Positions 31,801 through 40,633 are shown, counted from the stretch's first letter. The stretch is DNA of 48,887 bases from Nanobdellota archaeon (GCA_018830525.1 JAHJSH010000029.1:169697-218583); one strand, 5' to 3'. Translations and numbers: made by a program. Notes: generated by a model from the letters alone, not told the origin.

Positions 31801-34800
31801 TTGAGTGATGCTCAGGCTAAAAATCCTTCTGCGACAGCGACGGACATTGGGTGTTGTGAGCAAAATGGGTGTTGGAATTATGATGGAAATGAGACGGCTT
31901 GTATTGCGGTATTGAATCAGAGTTGTTCTTATCAAAATTCTACATTTGGTTCGGGATGGTGTATGACTAAACAGTGTAGTGAAGTTACGAATAATGTTAG
32001 TTGTAATTATCTTGCTCAAACATTATATATGCCTTGCTCTTGGAATGAGGGGGAAAGTTCTTGTTCGGATTCTTATGGGGATGGGGGTTTTGGTTATTTT
32101 AATGATACCGATTCTTGTTTTAGTGCGGGGGGATGGTATAATTCTACTGGTCAATGTGTAATGCCTACTGGTGGAGATACCTTCGGGGGCGGGGGGGGAG
32201 GTTTTATGTTCGCTGGAGAGGCTCATTGTTGGTTTGCAGATAATCAACCTACTGTTTGTAATAATGTTACTGGATGTGCCTATTGTGTTGCTGGAGATGG
32301 ACTTTCTGGAATAGAAAATTCTTCTAGTATATGTAATGGGAAGCAGGCAGGATATTGTGAAGGGCATGATACTTGGGATACTGGAATTTATCTTGATGCG
32401 AATAATAGTGCGAATTTGGCTTGTACAGATATATTGGTGAAGTCTGCTTGTAAGTATGGTCCATTGCCTAATTGTAAGTGGACTAATAGTACTAATTCTA
32501 CAGGCCCTTTTTGTTTTGTAGGTACGAGTTCTGAAAGGGTGTCTGCTCCACCGGTGCCTTATTGTGAACACCCAGATTCTAAGAATAATTACAGTATGTG
32601 TTCTCAAATGATTGAGGAGTTTATGATGCCATGTATTTGGGATAATAGTTCTGCGATTGTAAAGAATTGTACATTTAATTCTGGTGCAGTGTTTGGTTCT
32701 GGGGTGGTAGATGTGGGGTTAGTTGGTAGTGAGATTGCATGTACTTCTTCGGGAGGAACTTGGCAAACTGAATATTATGTTGAAGGAGATATCTTGAAGC
32801 AGGATTCATGGTGTGAGATGACAGGATTTTTTGATGTTGATAATGGTGGTCAGGAAGCGAATAAGGCAAATTGTGATACTTCATGTTGGGCCTGTGAATT
32901 CCAGAGTAACGGAACTGCCTGGGATACCGTCGCTAATGTTGAGGCTGCTTGTGTTGGTTCGGCCCTAGGATATTGTCAATGGACAAATGATACAAGTGTG
33001 GGTGCTACTGCAGCGTTTAATGGATTTGGATGGTGTGATTATCCGCAGGAAATGGCGACTGCAGGTTCGGGAGATTGTAATACTAATTGTGAAGATTGTG
33101 GTTTTATGAATGCTCCTTATAGTGCTTGTGTTGGAAGTGTTGCTAATAATGGAACTGGTTGTAAATGGGTGAATGAGAGTGCGAGTGGTAATTTGACAAC
33201 ATCAGGATATTGTGTGGATAAATCTAAGAAGGTTTGTAGTGGGGATTGCTTTTCTTGTTATAATGTGGGAGATTGTCAGAATAGTGCAATTAATTGTTCT
33301 TGGGATACTACTTCTAATTTGTGTAGTCCTGATGGATATACTGGAGAGATTTGTTTTGATGGGATAGATAATGATAATGATATGACTATTGACTGTGGAG
33401 ATACAGATTGTGGTTTTGATAATTTCTGTGGAGGAAGTGCGATTGGGGGGGATTGTTTTGCGAAGACTGATAAGGCGACCTGTAATGCTACTGTGGCATT
33501 TGGAAGTTCGAATTGTAACTGGATAAATGATACTTGGAATTTTGAGGGATGGTGTGATATGCCTGGAGCTAACTGTTGGAAGTTTGGGAATGATTTAGCT
33601 ACTTGTGGGGAAACTCTGGGATGTACGAATGTTTCTATTGGGATGGTGGGTGCTGCCAATATGTGTGATGTTAATATGACTAAAATGAATGATGCTACTT
33701 GTTGGAATTATTATAATGAAACGAGTTGTGGAACCGCTTCTACAACTTGTCAGTGGAAGAATGATACTTGGTGTGCGGAGAATCCTACAGATACTTGGTG
33801 TCTCGCAAATCCGAATGCGGGATGGTGTGATTATAAACCGTTTGCTACATGTATGGATTTGAATTCTAGTTCTTGTTCTGCGAATGCTAATTGCACTTGG
33901 CAGGAGGATAACTATTCAACTCAAGGGGGTTGGTGTAATGTGGCATGTATGAATTGGAGTATTGGTTCGGAGGAACAATGTGAGGCGACTGGTACCTCAG
34001 GCACGGGATTATGTGAATGGAGAGATATGAGTGCGACTTGTCAGCCGGAGATGTTTATGACTATGGGTATGGCTGGGGCTGGGGGGAAGACAGGTTGTTG
34101 GCAATATGATGGAAATCAGACGGGGTGTCTCGCTGCGAATGTTACTTGTACATATAAGAATGATACGTATTCTCGTAATAATTTGTCTGCGACGGAACCT
34201 TCTGGATGGTGTATGGATAAGGGAGAGTATCAACAATTCGGGAGTTCGGATGGAGGGGATGTTCATCAGCTTGCTATGGATGCCGGAAATTCTTTTGGTC
34301 AGTATGGTCCTGAGGCAGAGCCTGGAGTGAGTGATGAAGTAGATATTATGGGAATGGGGATGAGAGTTAGTGCAGAAGGATTGAACTTTGGTGCTGGGAT
34401 ATTTAATATAAGTGATTCAATTATTTGTAATGGTCGTAATGTTGGGGCTGGAATGGGACAGAATGGAACGGTTTCTATTGGGACGTTGGGGGCTGGGAAT
34501 AGTTCGGGAGCATTCTATTGGTATTTGGACACCGATGGTATTGAAACTGGAGGTTGTAAGGCTATAGGAGATGCGAATTATTCAGGATATGAATTTAGGA
34601 TTAATTATGTTGCAAGGAATGATAGCACTCTTGGAGTTGTTGAGACGAAGCAGTTAATGAGATGTAATAGTGGGAATTGGACTGCGACAAATGCGCTCGT
34701 TACAACAAATAAGCAAATGAGCTGTGGAGAGATAGGTGGAGTTATGGTTGCAGTTAGTTCTCAGGATATTGAATCTTTCACAGAATACAGTAAGACTGCG

Positions 34801-35973
34801 AATATGAGAGTTTATATGGCTAGTGCAGATAGTTCCCACTCGAGAACGAATCCTTCAGATTATGTTGGCCCGGGATATTATACTCCGGGAAGTATAGATT
34901 TTGGATTTATTGATTGTTCAAATCCTAACACAAAGGACCCGAAGTGTAAAAATATGCAAAAGTTTGGATTTAATGTATTTGAAGAATGTATGAATGGGGT
35001 GGATGATAATGAGGATGGATTAGCGGATTGTGCCGACCCTTTATGTACATTTACTCCTAAGTGTGCTGGGGGAACATCTTTTAATTTCTCAGCTAATGCT
35101 AGTGATAAGGTTGCACCGACGGTAATTTTTAATAAGGTGGATAAATTGTCTGATGGTGCATTTATGAAGGTGGATACTAATGAGGCGTCTAATATGAGTG
35201 TGCAGTTTTACCTTAATGATTCTACTTGTAAGATATTGAATACGACTATTAACGATCTTGGGACGGAGACTTATCAGAATTATTCTAAGTTTAAGCCGTT
35301 CCATGCTTTGGATATAATAAATGGGGCAAATAGATTAGGATTTGATTTAATAAATGGTACTGCTTATTATTACAAGATTAAAACGTGTGACCCTTCAGGA
35401 AATTGTGCGGTTTCGGCATGTTCCAATTTTACTACGAAGACTAGTCAGATTGATAAGGCGTTTATCTTTAAGCTTGATTTGCCTGCAGGATATACAGTAG
35501 ATATTCCCGCATTGAATAAGACTGGTTATAACTTTACGGAGTATTTTAATATTAGTGGAGTTCTTACGGCGTTTGATGTGGGGATTAAGACAAATACTTC
35601 GGGGACTAAGAATATGAATTTTACAGTTCATAGTAACTGTGCAGATAATTTGAGTATCGGATTTTATGGTGTAAATGTTTATGGACCGGTTAAGATTGAT
35701 ATGAGTAGTGCGTTTATCTGTAATGCGGGAACTAATATGATGGGGATGAATTCGAGTTTGAAGAAATGGAATAAGTTAATTGATGAGATGCATCTTGGGG
35801 GGGCTAGTGATTATATCCAGATGAATGTTCCGGTTGCGTATTCTTCTGCGAATACATTTAACTTTGTGGACGATGCAGGTGAGGGTGCTCAAGATGTTGA
35901 TGATTATGTAAATTGTGCTTCGGGAGGTACTGGTGTGACTGCTTGCCAGGTTCCTGTATCACTAGGATTTTAG
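31801..35973 (+). CDS. Large Cys-rich secreted repeat protein, downstream part
   Basis: This ORF of 1390 residues continues in frame from the one before it after a single TAA, and has no signal peptide of its own. Up to about residue 800 it consists of degenerate Cys repeats with Trp and Asn, such as 'GCWNYDGNETACIAV', 'TTCQWKNDTWC' and 'NCTWQEDNYS', which should be disulphide-bonded outside the cell. Asp-rich, calcium-binding-like motifs occur ('CFDGIDNDNDMTIDCGDTDC', 'CMNGVDDNEDGLADCADPLC'). The C-terminal third is beta-rich with many N-glycosylation-type NxS/T sites. Its TTG start is only nominal; translation probably begins at 31306 if the TAA is bypassed. Confidence 0.75.
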   Translation: MSDAQAKNPSATATDIGCCEQNGCWNYDGNETACIAVLNQSCSYQNSTFGSGWCMTKQCSEVTNNVSCNYLAQTLYMPCSWNEGESSCSDSYGDGGFGYFNDTDSCFSAGGWYNSTGQCVMPTGGDTFGGGGGGFMFAGEAHCWFADNQPTVCNNVTGCAYCVAGDGLSGIENSSSICNGKQAGYCEGHDTWDTGIYLDANNSANLACTDILVKSACKYGPLPNCKWTNSTNSTGPFCFVGTSSERVSAPPVPYCEHPDSKNNYSMCSQMIEEFMMPCIWDNSSAIVKNCTFNSGAVFGSGVVDVGLVGSEIACTSSGGTWQTEYYVEGDILKQDSWCEMTGFFDVDNGGQEANKANCDTSCWACEFQSNGTAWDTVANVEAACVGSALGYCQWTNDTSVGATAAFNGFGWCDYPQEMATAGSGDCNTNCEDCGFMNAPYSACVGSVANNGTGCKWVNESASGNLTTSGYCVDKSKKVCSGDCFSCYNVGDCQNSAINCSWDTTSNLCSPDGYTGEICFDGIDNDNDMTIDCGDTDCGFDNFCGGSAIGGDCFAKTDKATCNATVAFGSSNCNWINDTWNFEGWCDMPGANCWKFGNDLATCGETLGCTNVSIGMVGAANMCDVNMTKMNDATCWNYYNETSCGTASTTCQWKNDTWCAENPTDTWCLANPNAGWCDYKPFATCMDLNSSSCSANANCTWQEDNYSTQGGWCNVACMNWSIGSEEQCEATGTSGTGLCEWRDMSATCQPEMFMTMGMAGAGGKTGCWQYDGNQTGCLAANVTCTYKNDTYSRNNLSATEPSGWCMDKGEYQQFGSSDGGDVHQLAMDAGNSFGQYGPEAEPGVSDEVDIMGMGMRVSAEGLNFGAGIFNISDSIICNGRNVGAGMGQNGTVSIGTLGAGNSSGAFYWYLDTDGIETGGCKAIGDANYSGYEFRINYVARNDSTLGVVETKQLMRCNSGNWTATNALVTTNKQMSCGEIGGVMVAVSSQDIESFTEYSKTANMRVYMASADSSHSRTNPSDYVGPGYYTPGSIDFGFIDCSNPNTKDPKCKNMQKFGFNVFEECMNGVDDNEDGLADCADPLCTFTPKCAGGTSFNFSANASDKVAPTVIFNKVDKLSDGAFMKVDTNEASNMSVQFYLNDSTCKILNTTINDLGTETYQNYSKFKPFHALDIINGANRLGFDLINGTAYYYKIKTCDPSGNCAVSACSNFTTKTSQIDKAFIFKLDLPAGYTVDIPALNKTGYNFTEYFNISGVLTAFDVGIKTNTSGTKNMNFTVHSNCADNLSIGFYGVNVYGPVKIDMSSAFICNAGTNMMGMNSSLKKWNKLIDEMHLGGASDYIQMNVPVAYSSANTFNFVDDAGEGAQDVDDYVNCASGGTGVTACQVPVSLGF

Positions 35974-35974
35974 T

Positions 35975-36385
35975 ATGGAAATGAAAAAAGAGTTTGTTTT
36001 TGTTTTGATGTTTGTTTTGATGTTAAGTCTCGTTGCTGGTGCAGGATATAATGTCGTTGTTCCTACTACGACTACGCCTCCGCCTTCTTCTTCTAGTGGG
36101 GGTGGCGGCGGTACAACAACGATCACAACTACAACTAATGCCACGGATAATGAGACTGTTCCAGCCGATGGAGATGAAGGTTCTGTTGATGAAGACGAGG
36201 GGATTGGGGATGCAGTTAGCGATGGAATAGATAATGTGAAAGATTTTATTAAGAATATTGGATTAAAGGAAATTTTTATTCTGATTAGTGGTTTAGCAGT
36301 TATTGGTGCTTCCGTTTGGTATTTTTTGAAGGACAGAAGAAAGGGGTATGTTGAAGTTAAGGTTAAAGGAAGTAAGAAAAAATAA
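35975..36385 (+). CDS. Small membrane-anchored surface protein with Thr/Gly-rich stalk
   Basis: This 136-residue protein has an N-terminal signal peptide ('FVFVLMFVLMLSLVAGAGYN'), a stretch rich in Thr, Pro, Ser and Gly ('TTTTPPPSSSSGGGGGTTTI'), an acidic segment, a C-terminal membrane helix ('IFILISGLAVIGASVWYFLK') and a basic tail. This is the architecture of an anchored wall or stalk protein. It begins two bases after the Cys-rich gene's stop codon, so the two probably act together at the cell surface. Confidence 0.7.
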   Translation: MEMKKEFVFVLMFVLMLSLVAGAGYNVVVPTTTTPPPSSSSGGGGGTTTITTTTNATDNETVPADGDEGSVDEDEGIGDAVSDGIDNVKDFIKNIGLKEIFILISGLAVIGASVWYFLKDRRKGYVEVKVKGSKKK

Positions 36386-36389
36386 TTTT

Positions 36390-36620
36390 CTAGTAATTGG
36401 GTCTGTGGGATAATCCGAATTCTTTTTTTCTTTTTCCTGTCAAGGTTCCTATTGCTGAGCAAGTGATAAGGATTGCAACTGGAAGGAGGAGGGCTATTGG
36501 ACTTTTCACGAGGAAGGCTGAAGGGATCATTAAAATTGAACCGACAATTGTTCCGATTGCAAGACCTCTTGCCCAGGAAGGGGTTATGTACCAATCTTTG
36601 ATTATAAATTTTCTTTTCAT
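36390..36620 (-). CDS. Small two-helix membrane protein
   Basis: This 76-residue ORF begins 'MKRKFIIKDWYITPSWARGL' and has two hydrophobic segments followed by a basic tail ('TGKRKKEFGLSHRPNY'). It is antisense to a plus-strand ORF of similar length; I prefer the minus-strand reading because its basic-hydrophobic-hydrophobic-basic layout makes sense for a membrane protein. It converges with the gene at 35975. No family recognised. Confidence 0.5.
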   Translation of the reverse strand: MKRKFIIKDWYITPSWARGLAIGTIVGSILMIPSAFLVKSPIALLLPVAILITCSAIGTLTGKRKKEFGLSHRPNY

Positions 36621-36640
36621 ATTATTGCTAGGGATAAGTA

Positions 36641-36650
36641 TTATATATTC
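36641..36650 (+). promoter_or_regulatory. TATA box for the uracil-DNA glycosylase gene
   Basis: 'ttatatattc' is centred about 26 nt before the ATG at 36670, supporting that start over the TTG at 36658. Confidence 0.5.
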
Positions 36651-36669
36651 TTTTTGATTGAATATTATT

Positions 36670-37281
36670 ATGGAATCAAATAAAACTTCATCAGAATTTA
36701 ATTTTCTTGAAGCAGCTCTTGTAAAACGTACAGAGTTATTTAAGAATTGTACTAATATCGTCGTCGGTAAGGGGAATATTAATGCAGATATTTTGTTCGT
36801 CGGGGAGTCGCCGGGACGGAACGAGGACGAACAAGGGATTCCTTTTTGTGGTGCTGCTGGAAAAAATCTTGATAAGTTATTGGATAATGTTGGGTTGAGT
36901 CTTGAGGATATTTATGTGGCTAATATTTTGAAGTGCCGGCCTCCAGAGAATCGAGATCCTTTGCCTGAAGAGATTAAGGCACATACTCCTTGGTTGTTGA
37001 AACAGATTAGAGATATGCAACCGAAGGTTGTTTGTAGTCTTGGAAATTATGCTACGAAGTTTTTTCTTGCGTTAGGTGATGTTGATGAAATGAAAAGCCA
37101 ACCAGGGATTACTCAGGTTCATGGAAAAGTTCAAGATATTGAGATTGATGGATTGAAGATTAAATTGATTCCATTGTTTCACCCGGCCGCGATAATTTAT
37201 AATCGAACGAAGTTGACTCCGCTTTGGGAAGAAGATATGAATGTTGTTAAGAAAGAAGTTGGGCAGAAAAATTTATTTTAG
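36670..37281 (+). CDS. Uracil-DNA glycosylase, family 4-like, lacking most Fe-S ligands
   Basis: This 203-residue protein matches family-4 uracil-DNA glycosylase, which removes uracil arising from cytosine deamination. Motif A is 'FVGESPGRNEDEQGIPFCG' (residues 43-61), and motif B has 'LFHPAAII' (His 171). Known family members hold a 4Fe-4S cluster through four Cys: a CxxC near the N-terminus, the Cys in KCRPP and one about 16 residues later. Here the N-terminal CxxC is absent, KCRPP is present (Cys 89) and the fourth position appears to be His. The cluster is therefore probably lost, while the fold and catalytic region are kept. Confidence 0.85.
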   Translation: MESNKTSSEFNFLEAALVKRTELFKNCTNIVVGKGNINADILFVGESPGRNEDEQGIPFCGAAGKNLDKLLDNVGLSLEDIYVANILKCRPPENRDPLPEEIKAHTPWLLKQIRDMQPKVVCSLGNYATKFFLALGDVDEMKSQPGITQVHGKVQDIEIDGLKIKLIPLFHPAAIIYNRTKLTPLWEEDMNVVKKEVGQKNLF

Positions 37282-37428
37282 TTATCTTCTTTTGAAAGGT
37301 GCGCTTCTTGGTGGCGCGTTTTGTATATGGGAGAATTGGTAGTGTGCGGACTCGGTTTCTGAATTACACTTTGGACAGGAATCTTTGAAAGTATATTTTT
37401 TACACTTTGGACATTTTTTTAGAGTCAT
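37282..37428 (-). CDS. nop10: Ribosome biogenesis protein Nop10 (H/ACA RNP component)
   Basis: This 48-residue ORF was missed by the track. It has the zinc-ribbon 'LKKCPKCKKYTFKDSCPKC' and a tail containing 'AHYQFSHIQNAPPR', compatible with Nop10, a core protein of the H/ACA RNP that guides pseudouridylation. Its start overlaps the aIF2-alpha stop by four bases. The S27e / aIF2-alpha / Nop10 order is a well-known archaeal cluster, which strengthens the assignment. Confidence 0.85.
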   Translation of the reverse strand: MTLKKCPKCKKYTFKDSCPKCNSETESAHYQFSHIQNAPPRSAPFKRR

Positions 37429-38129
37429 TTTTCCTCTGATGCAAAGAATTCACACTTGTATTTTTTTGCCTTTTTCTCAATTTCTTCAATGATTTCAACC
37501 ATTCGTTTTTTTCCTTCCTTAAAGTCTTCTACGATTAATGTCAATCTGAATTGTCCTGCTGAAATGTAACCTATAGATACATTATCATCCTTAATATCAA
37601 AAATTTCTTTAATTTTTTTTACCCCATCGTCTTCGAGTGATTTAAGTTTGATATTATGTTTTAATTCTTGTTTTTTCTTTCTCTCTTTCGTTATCTTTTT
37701 CATTGATTCTTGATTTTCTTTGGGAATATATTTTGTTATTAGTTTTTCATCTTCTCTTGCATTATCGAAAAATTCTGAGAGGGTTGGAAAATCTTTGAGT
37801 ATTTTTTCAGATACTTTCTCTACTTCTTTTCCGAGAATTTGATTGAATGCTGCCTTTATTGCCTGTTCTTGTTTAAATTTTTGCATCACTTCCTTTTTTT
37901 CTTTTGAAGTTACTCTCCGAAGAGATAAATGAAAATTGTCTCCCGATATTCCTAAGACCTTGCAGACGATTTGTTTGTTTGGTACGACGTATTGTCGCAT
38001 GAATTTTATTCTTCCCGGGGCAATCTCTGAAGAGATAATGGTTCCTTGTTTTCCGTTTGGCAGTTCTACCGATGTGATTGTGTTGCTAACTTCTTTCACT
38101 TTGCATAGGACTAAGTCTCCTTCTTTCAT
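37425..38129 (-). CDS. eif2a: Translation initiation factor aIF2 subunit alpha
   Basis: This 234-residue protein is part of the trimeric factor that brings initiator tRNA to the small ribosomal subunit. The S1/OB domain starts at once ('MKEGDLVLCKVKEVSNTITS') and includes 'HLSLRRVTSKEKK', followed by a helical domain and a C-terminal alpha-beta domain ('VSIGYISAGQFRLTLIVEDF'). I use the ATG at 38129 because family members begin right at the S1 domain; the ORF track's 37-residue extension has no family counterpart. It is slightly short relative to typical archaeal aIF2-alpha (about 260-275 residues). Confidence 0.9.
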   Translation of the reverse strand: MKEGDLVLCKVKEVSNTITSVELPNGKQGTIISSEIAPGRIKFMRQYVVPNKQIVCKVLGISGDNFHLSLRRVTSKEKKEVMQKFKQEQAIKAAFNQILGKEVEKVSEKILKDFPTLSEFFDNAREDEKLITKYIPKENQESMKKITKERKKKQELKHNIKLKSLEDDGVKKIKEIFDIKDDNVSIGYISAGQFRLTLIVEDFKEGKKRMVEIIEEIEKKAKKYKCEFFASEEK

Positions 38130-38347
38130 GATTTCTTTCTTTTTAGAAAATCTCGTTACACGAGTACCCTTCGGGCAAAATTTCTCTTCCACCCAATTGG
38201 TGTACCTCTGCTGAGGCAAAGTAGAAAAACTTCTTTCCAAAACTTCGTTTTGATTTAATTATCATGTAATTTGTTAAGAATTTGTTTATTTAAAGCTTTA
38301 CGAACTGTTTTACCCTCGCATATTTTATTAGATAGGCTGGGGCAGGC
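38130..38347 (-). other. Structured leader between S27e and aIF2-alpha
   Basis: On the minus strand this 218-nt gap contains a TATA-like 'ctttaaataaa' and then three short perfect hairpins: 'CCTC-AGCA-GAGG', 'CCC-GAA-GGG' and 'CTCGT-GTA-ACGAG'. No convincing protein is encoded; the frame extending aIF2-alpha and a 40-codon alternative both lack family support. It may be a leader of the aIF2-alpha/Nop10 transcript or a small RNA. Confidence 0.4.
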
Positions 38348-38518
38348 TCACAAAACTTCTTCTACTCTTGAACGGATCTTTGCTTTTCCACTGGAGGGTA
38401 GGGCTAAAATAGTGTTGCATTCTAAACATCTGACTTTTGTAGAGGCTTTCCCAAAAATTGTTTGAGTGCCCTTACATTTTGAGCATTTTACTCGGATGAA
38501 TTTTCCTGTTCTTTCCAT
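38348..38518 (-). CDS. rps27e: 30S ribosomal protein S27e
   Basis: This 56-residue ORF was missed by the track. It begins 'MERTGKFIRVKCSKCKGTQT' and carries the C2C2 zinc motif of S27e ('CSKC' and 'CLEC'), followed by the family's 'AKIRSRVEEVL' end. It forms part of the small-subunit head. It is the first gene of the S27e / aIF2-alpha / Nop10 cluster. Confidence 0.92.
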   Translation of the reverse strand: MERTGKFIRVKCSKCKGTQTIFGKASTKVRCLECNTILALPSSGKAKIRSRVEEVL

Positions 38519-38555
38519 AAAAATAGGTGCGGAAATCGGTTTTTAAGTTTAATGG

Positions 38556-39905
38556 TTATATTTTTACAATCTCAATTTCGAGTTCTTTCTTTAGGGCTTC
38601 GATAAATGAGATTTCTTTATCTTTTTCAACAAGACAACCTGCCGCAAAATGATGCCCTCCGACTTCTGCAATAGTTTCGGGATTTTGGGCTTTAAATTCT
38701 GTAACTGTGTTTTCCAATACTTCTTTTAAATTTCTTCCTTCTCGTCCGACAATTCTTGCGGAAACTTTTATTTTATCCTCGTTGTATGCCATTCCGATTA
38801 GGATTGTTCCTTCTTCATAGGTTGGTGATGATGAAAGCATTGAACAAATTGTTCCAACGATTGCGTCTTTGATTTGGTCTTTTGCGTTTAAAATAACGAA
38901 ACCTTTTCCTCGCACTTTATCCATTTTTTCAGCAATCCTCAATCCTGAAACTAATTCTTGTTTGTATTCGGTATAGATGTCTAATGCTCGAGCTTTTGCT
39001 TTTTCGCTTCCGAGACAGTATGTGATTGCAGTGTCATGATATCCGAGTCGGGAGCATGCGTTGATTAATACTGAAATTTCTCGGACGTCTTCTTTAGTGT
39101 TGAAGAATTTTAGGATATAAAGATTCCCGATGATATCTTCAACTCGGTCATGTTGTGCTCTTCGGATCATTATGGCAGTTATTAATTTTGACATTTCGTC
39201 GTCGGATAAATCAAGTAAACTTTTATCATAACCAATTCCGGTTTCTCTTAGAAGATTTTGGACTCCAGGTCCGTCGCCGGTGACTCCCGGGATGTAAGGT
39301 GATGTGGACCATTCGAGTGCTCTTCTTAGCGGTCTTGTTGCCGGATAAAGTACGATTCCCTTTCTTATGTTTAGGTCATGAGTGTCTCTTACTATTTGTT
39401 GGTTTACCTTGGATAGGTCTGATTCATGTCGGTCTCCTATCATTCCAATAATTGCTAGGGGGGAGAGGTCTTGATTGTTTGTGGAGATTGTTTTTGAGAA
39501 AAGATAGCAAACTCCTGCGCCGGTACATTCATTTTCTTTAGGGTTATCAGTTAAATGGGGATTTAGGATTTTTATTTTGTCGTTTAGTTTTGAAGAATCT
39601 AATTCGTGGTGATCTAAGATGAAAATTGGTTCTTTCAGGTTTTGAAAATAGTCTAGACTTCCCGAAGCTAAGTCGCTGAATACAATTACCTCTTTTGGTT
39701 GTCGTATTAATTCTTTTTTGATTGTATCTTCTTCTAGTCCTTTGACTATTTTTATCGAGAATTTTTTATCGAGTCTTCTAAAAGTCTTTGCTAGGATGGA
39801 TGCGGAGGTGATTCCGTCAGTGTCATAGTGGCTTATGATTCTTATCGGTTTGTCTTTTGAAAATTTCAGAAATTCTTGCGCGAACTGTTCAACCTCTTTT
39901 AACAT
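38556..39905 (-). CDS. RecJ-like single-stranded-DNA/RNA exonuclease (DHH family)
   Basis: This 449-residue DHH/DHHA1 phosphoesterase resembles archaeal RecJ-like/GAN proteins that act with the replisome or in RNA decay. The catalytic motifs are visible: 'ISHYDTDGITSA' (DxDG, about 24-35), 'FSDLASG', 'FILDHHELD' (DHH) and, in the C-terminal DHHA1 domain, 'EVGGHHFAAGC'. Length fits the family. It lies downstream of rps15 in the same direction, an arrangement conserved in many archaea. A 224-nt region with stem-loops separates the two. Confidence 0.88.
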   Translation of the reverse strand: MLKEVEQFAQEFLKFSKDKPIRIISHYDTDGITSASILAKTFRRLDKKFSIKIVKGLEEDTIKKELIRQPKEVIVFSDLASGSLDYFQNLKEPIFILDHHELDSSKLNDKIKILNPHLTDNPKENECTGAGVCYLFSKTISTNNQDLSPLAIIGMIGDRHESDLSKVNQQIVRDTHDLNIRKGIVLYPATRPLRRALEWSTSPYIPGVTGDGPGVQNLLRETGIGYDKSLLDLSDDEMSKLITAIMIRRAQHDRVEDIIGNLYILKFFNTKEDVREISVLINACSRLGYHDTAITYCLGSEKAKARALDIYTEYKQELVSGLRIAEKMDKVRGKGFVILNAKDQIKDAIVGTICSMLSSSPTYEEGTILIGMAYNEDKIKVSARIVGREGRNLKEVLENTVTEFKAQNPETIAEVGGHHFAAGCLVEKDKEISFIEALKKELEIEIVKI

Positions 39906-39976
39906 GAAGTGAATAATTTAGACTAGCTTAAAAAGATATGTATGATAAAATAAATTTTAGGTCTTTTTGTAGTCTT

Positions 39977-40106
39977 ACGGCAAAGCCGTGCGGAAAAATT
40001 GGTCGCGCCTAATTCGCAATTTGCATTTGCAAATCGTTATTTTTGGCAAAAGCGAATTGCTCACGCTTGCTGTGATTTTTACCCTGTAGGTAGTTCTGGT
40101 GAACTA
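39977..40106. other. Intergenic region with nested stem-loops between rps15 and recJ
   Basis: The 224-nt gap (39906-40129) has no ORF but contains several perfect inverted repeats: 'ACGGC-AAA-GCCGT' (39977-39989), 'AATTCGC' (40011-40017) pairing with 'GCGAATT' (40052-40058), an inner 'ATTTGCA-TT-TGCAAAT' (40019-40034) and 'TAGTTC-TGGT-GAACTA' (40091-40106). Such density in an AT-rich gap suggests a structured RNA or a nucleic-acid binding region; the strand is undecided. Confidence 0.45.
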
Positions 40107-40129
40107 AGATTTAGGTACTAAAATAAATT

Positions 40130-40489
40130 TTATTTTTCTCTGGATTCCTTTGCCGAGATTCCAAAGTATTTTCTTGTGATGTTCAGTCTAGATTGTGCGT
40201 GTTGAAATTTGTGTTTAGCGTGTCGGTCTGTGATATTGTTTTTAAGGTGTTCTTTCATCTTTGTAACTTTCTTTTCGGCGTTCTCAAGGTCTTCGTTAAC
40301 TTCTATTCCAAGTTCGGTCATATATGCTTTCAATTTCTTTCCGAAAACTTTTGTAGATGGAATTCCATATTGGTCTCTAAGAATGAATCCGATTTGTGAA
40401 GGAGAATGCTTTTCGGATAGCTCTAAGATAACTTTCTTTAATTCGGGTTCTTTCATTTTAACCCATGTGGGTTTTGTCATTTCTGTCAT
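40130..40489 (-). CDS. rps15: 30S ribosomal protein S15
   Basis: This 119-residue protein matches archaeal/eukaryotic S15 (S13e). The N-terminal extension 'MTEMTKPTWVKMKEPELKKV' and 'LSEKHSPSQIGFILRDQYGI' are specific to that family, followed by 'DRHAKHKFQHAQSRLNITRKY', which binds 16S rRNA. It has a TATA-like element upstream on the minus strand and precedes the RecJ-like gene. Confidence 0.93.
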   Translation of the reverse strand: MTEMTKPTWVKMKEPELKKVILELSEKHSPSQIGFILRDQYGIPSTKVFGKKLKAYMTELGIEVNEDLENAEKKVTKMKEHLKNNITDRHAKHKFQHAQSRLNITRKYFGISAKESREK

Positions 40490-40633
40490 GTTATAACTGG
40501 GAAAAATTGGTTTTTAAAGTTAATTGAAGGTTATTCTAAAGGCTTAAAAATGTATAAATTCTTAGAATTAGATTAGCTCTATAGTCTAAAGTAACGGCAT
40601 AATCGTTTCATAAAGACCATGTTGCTATTATAT

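Noticed and set aside
36397-36657. Plus-strand 86-residue ORF opposite the small membrane protein
   Set aside because: It lies antisense to a better membrane-protein reading, has an unlikely composition and its end runs through the promoter of the glycosylase gene.
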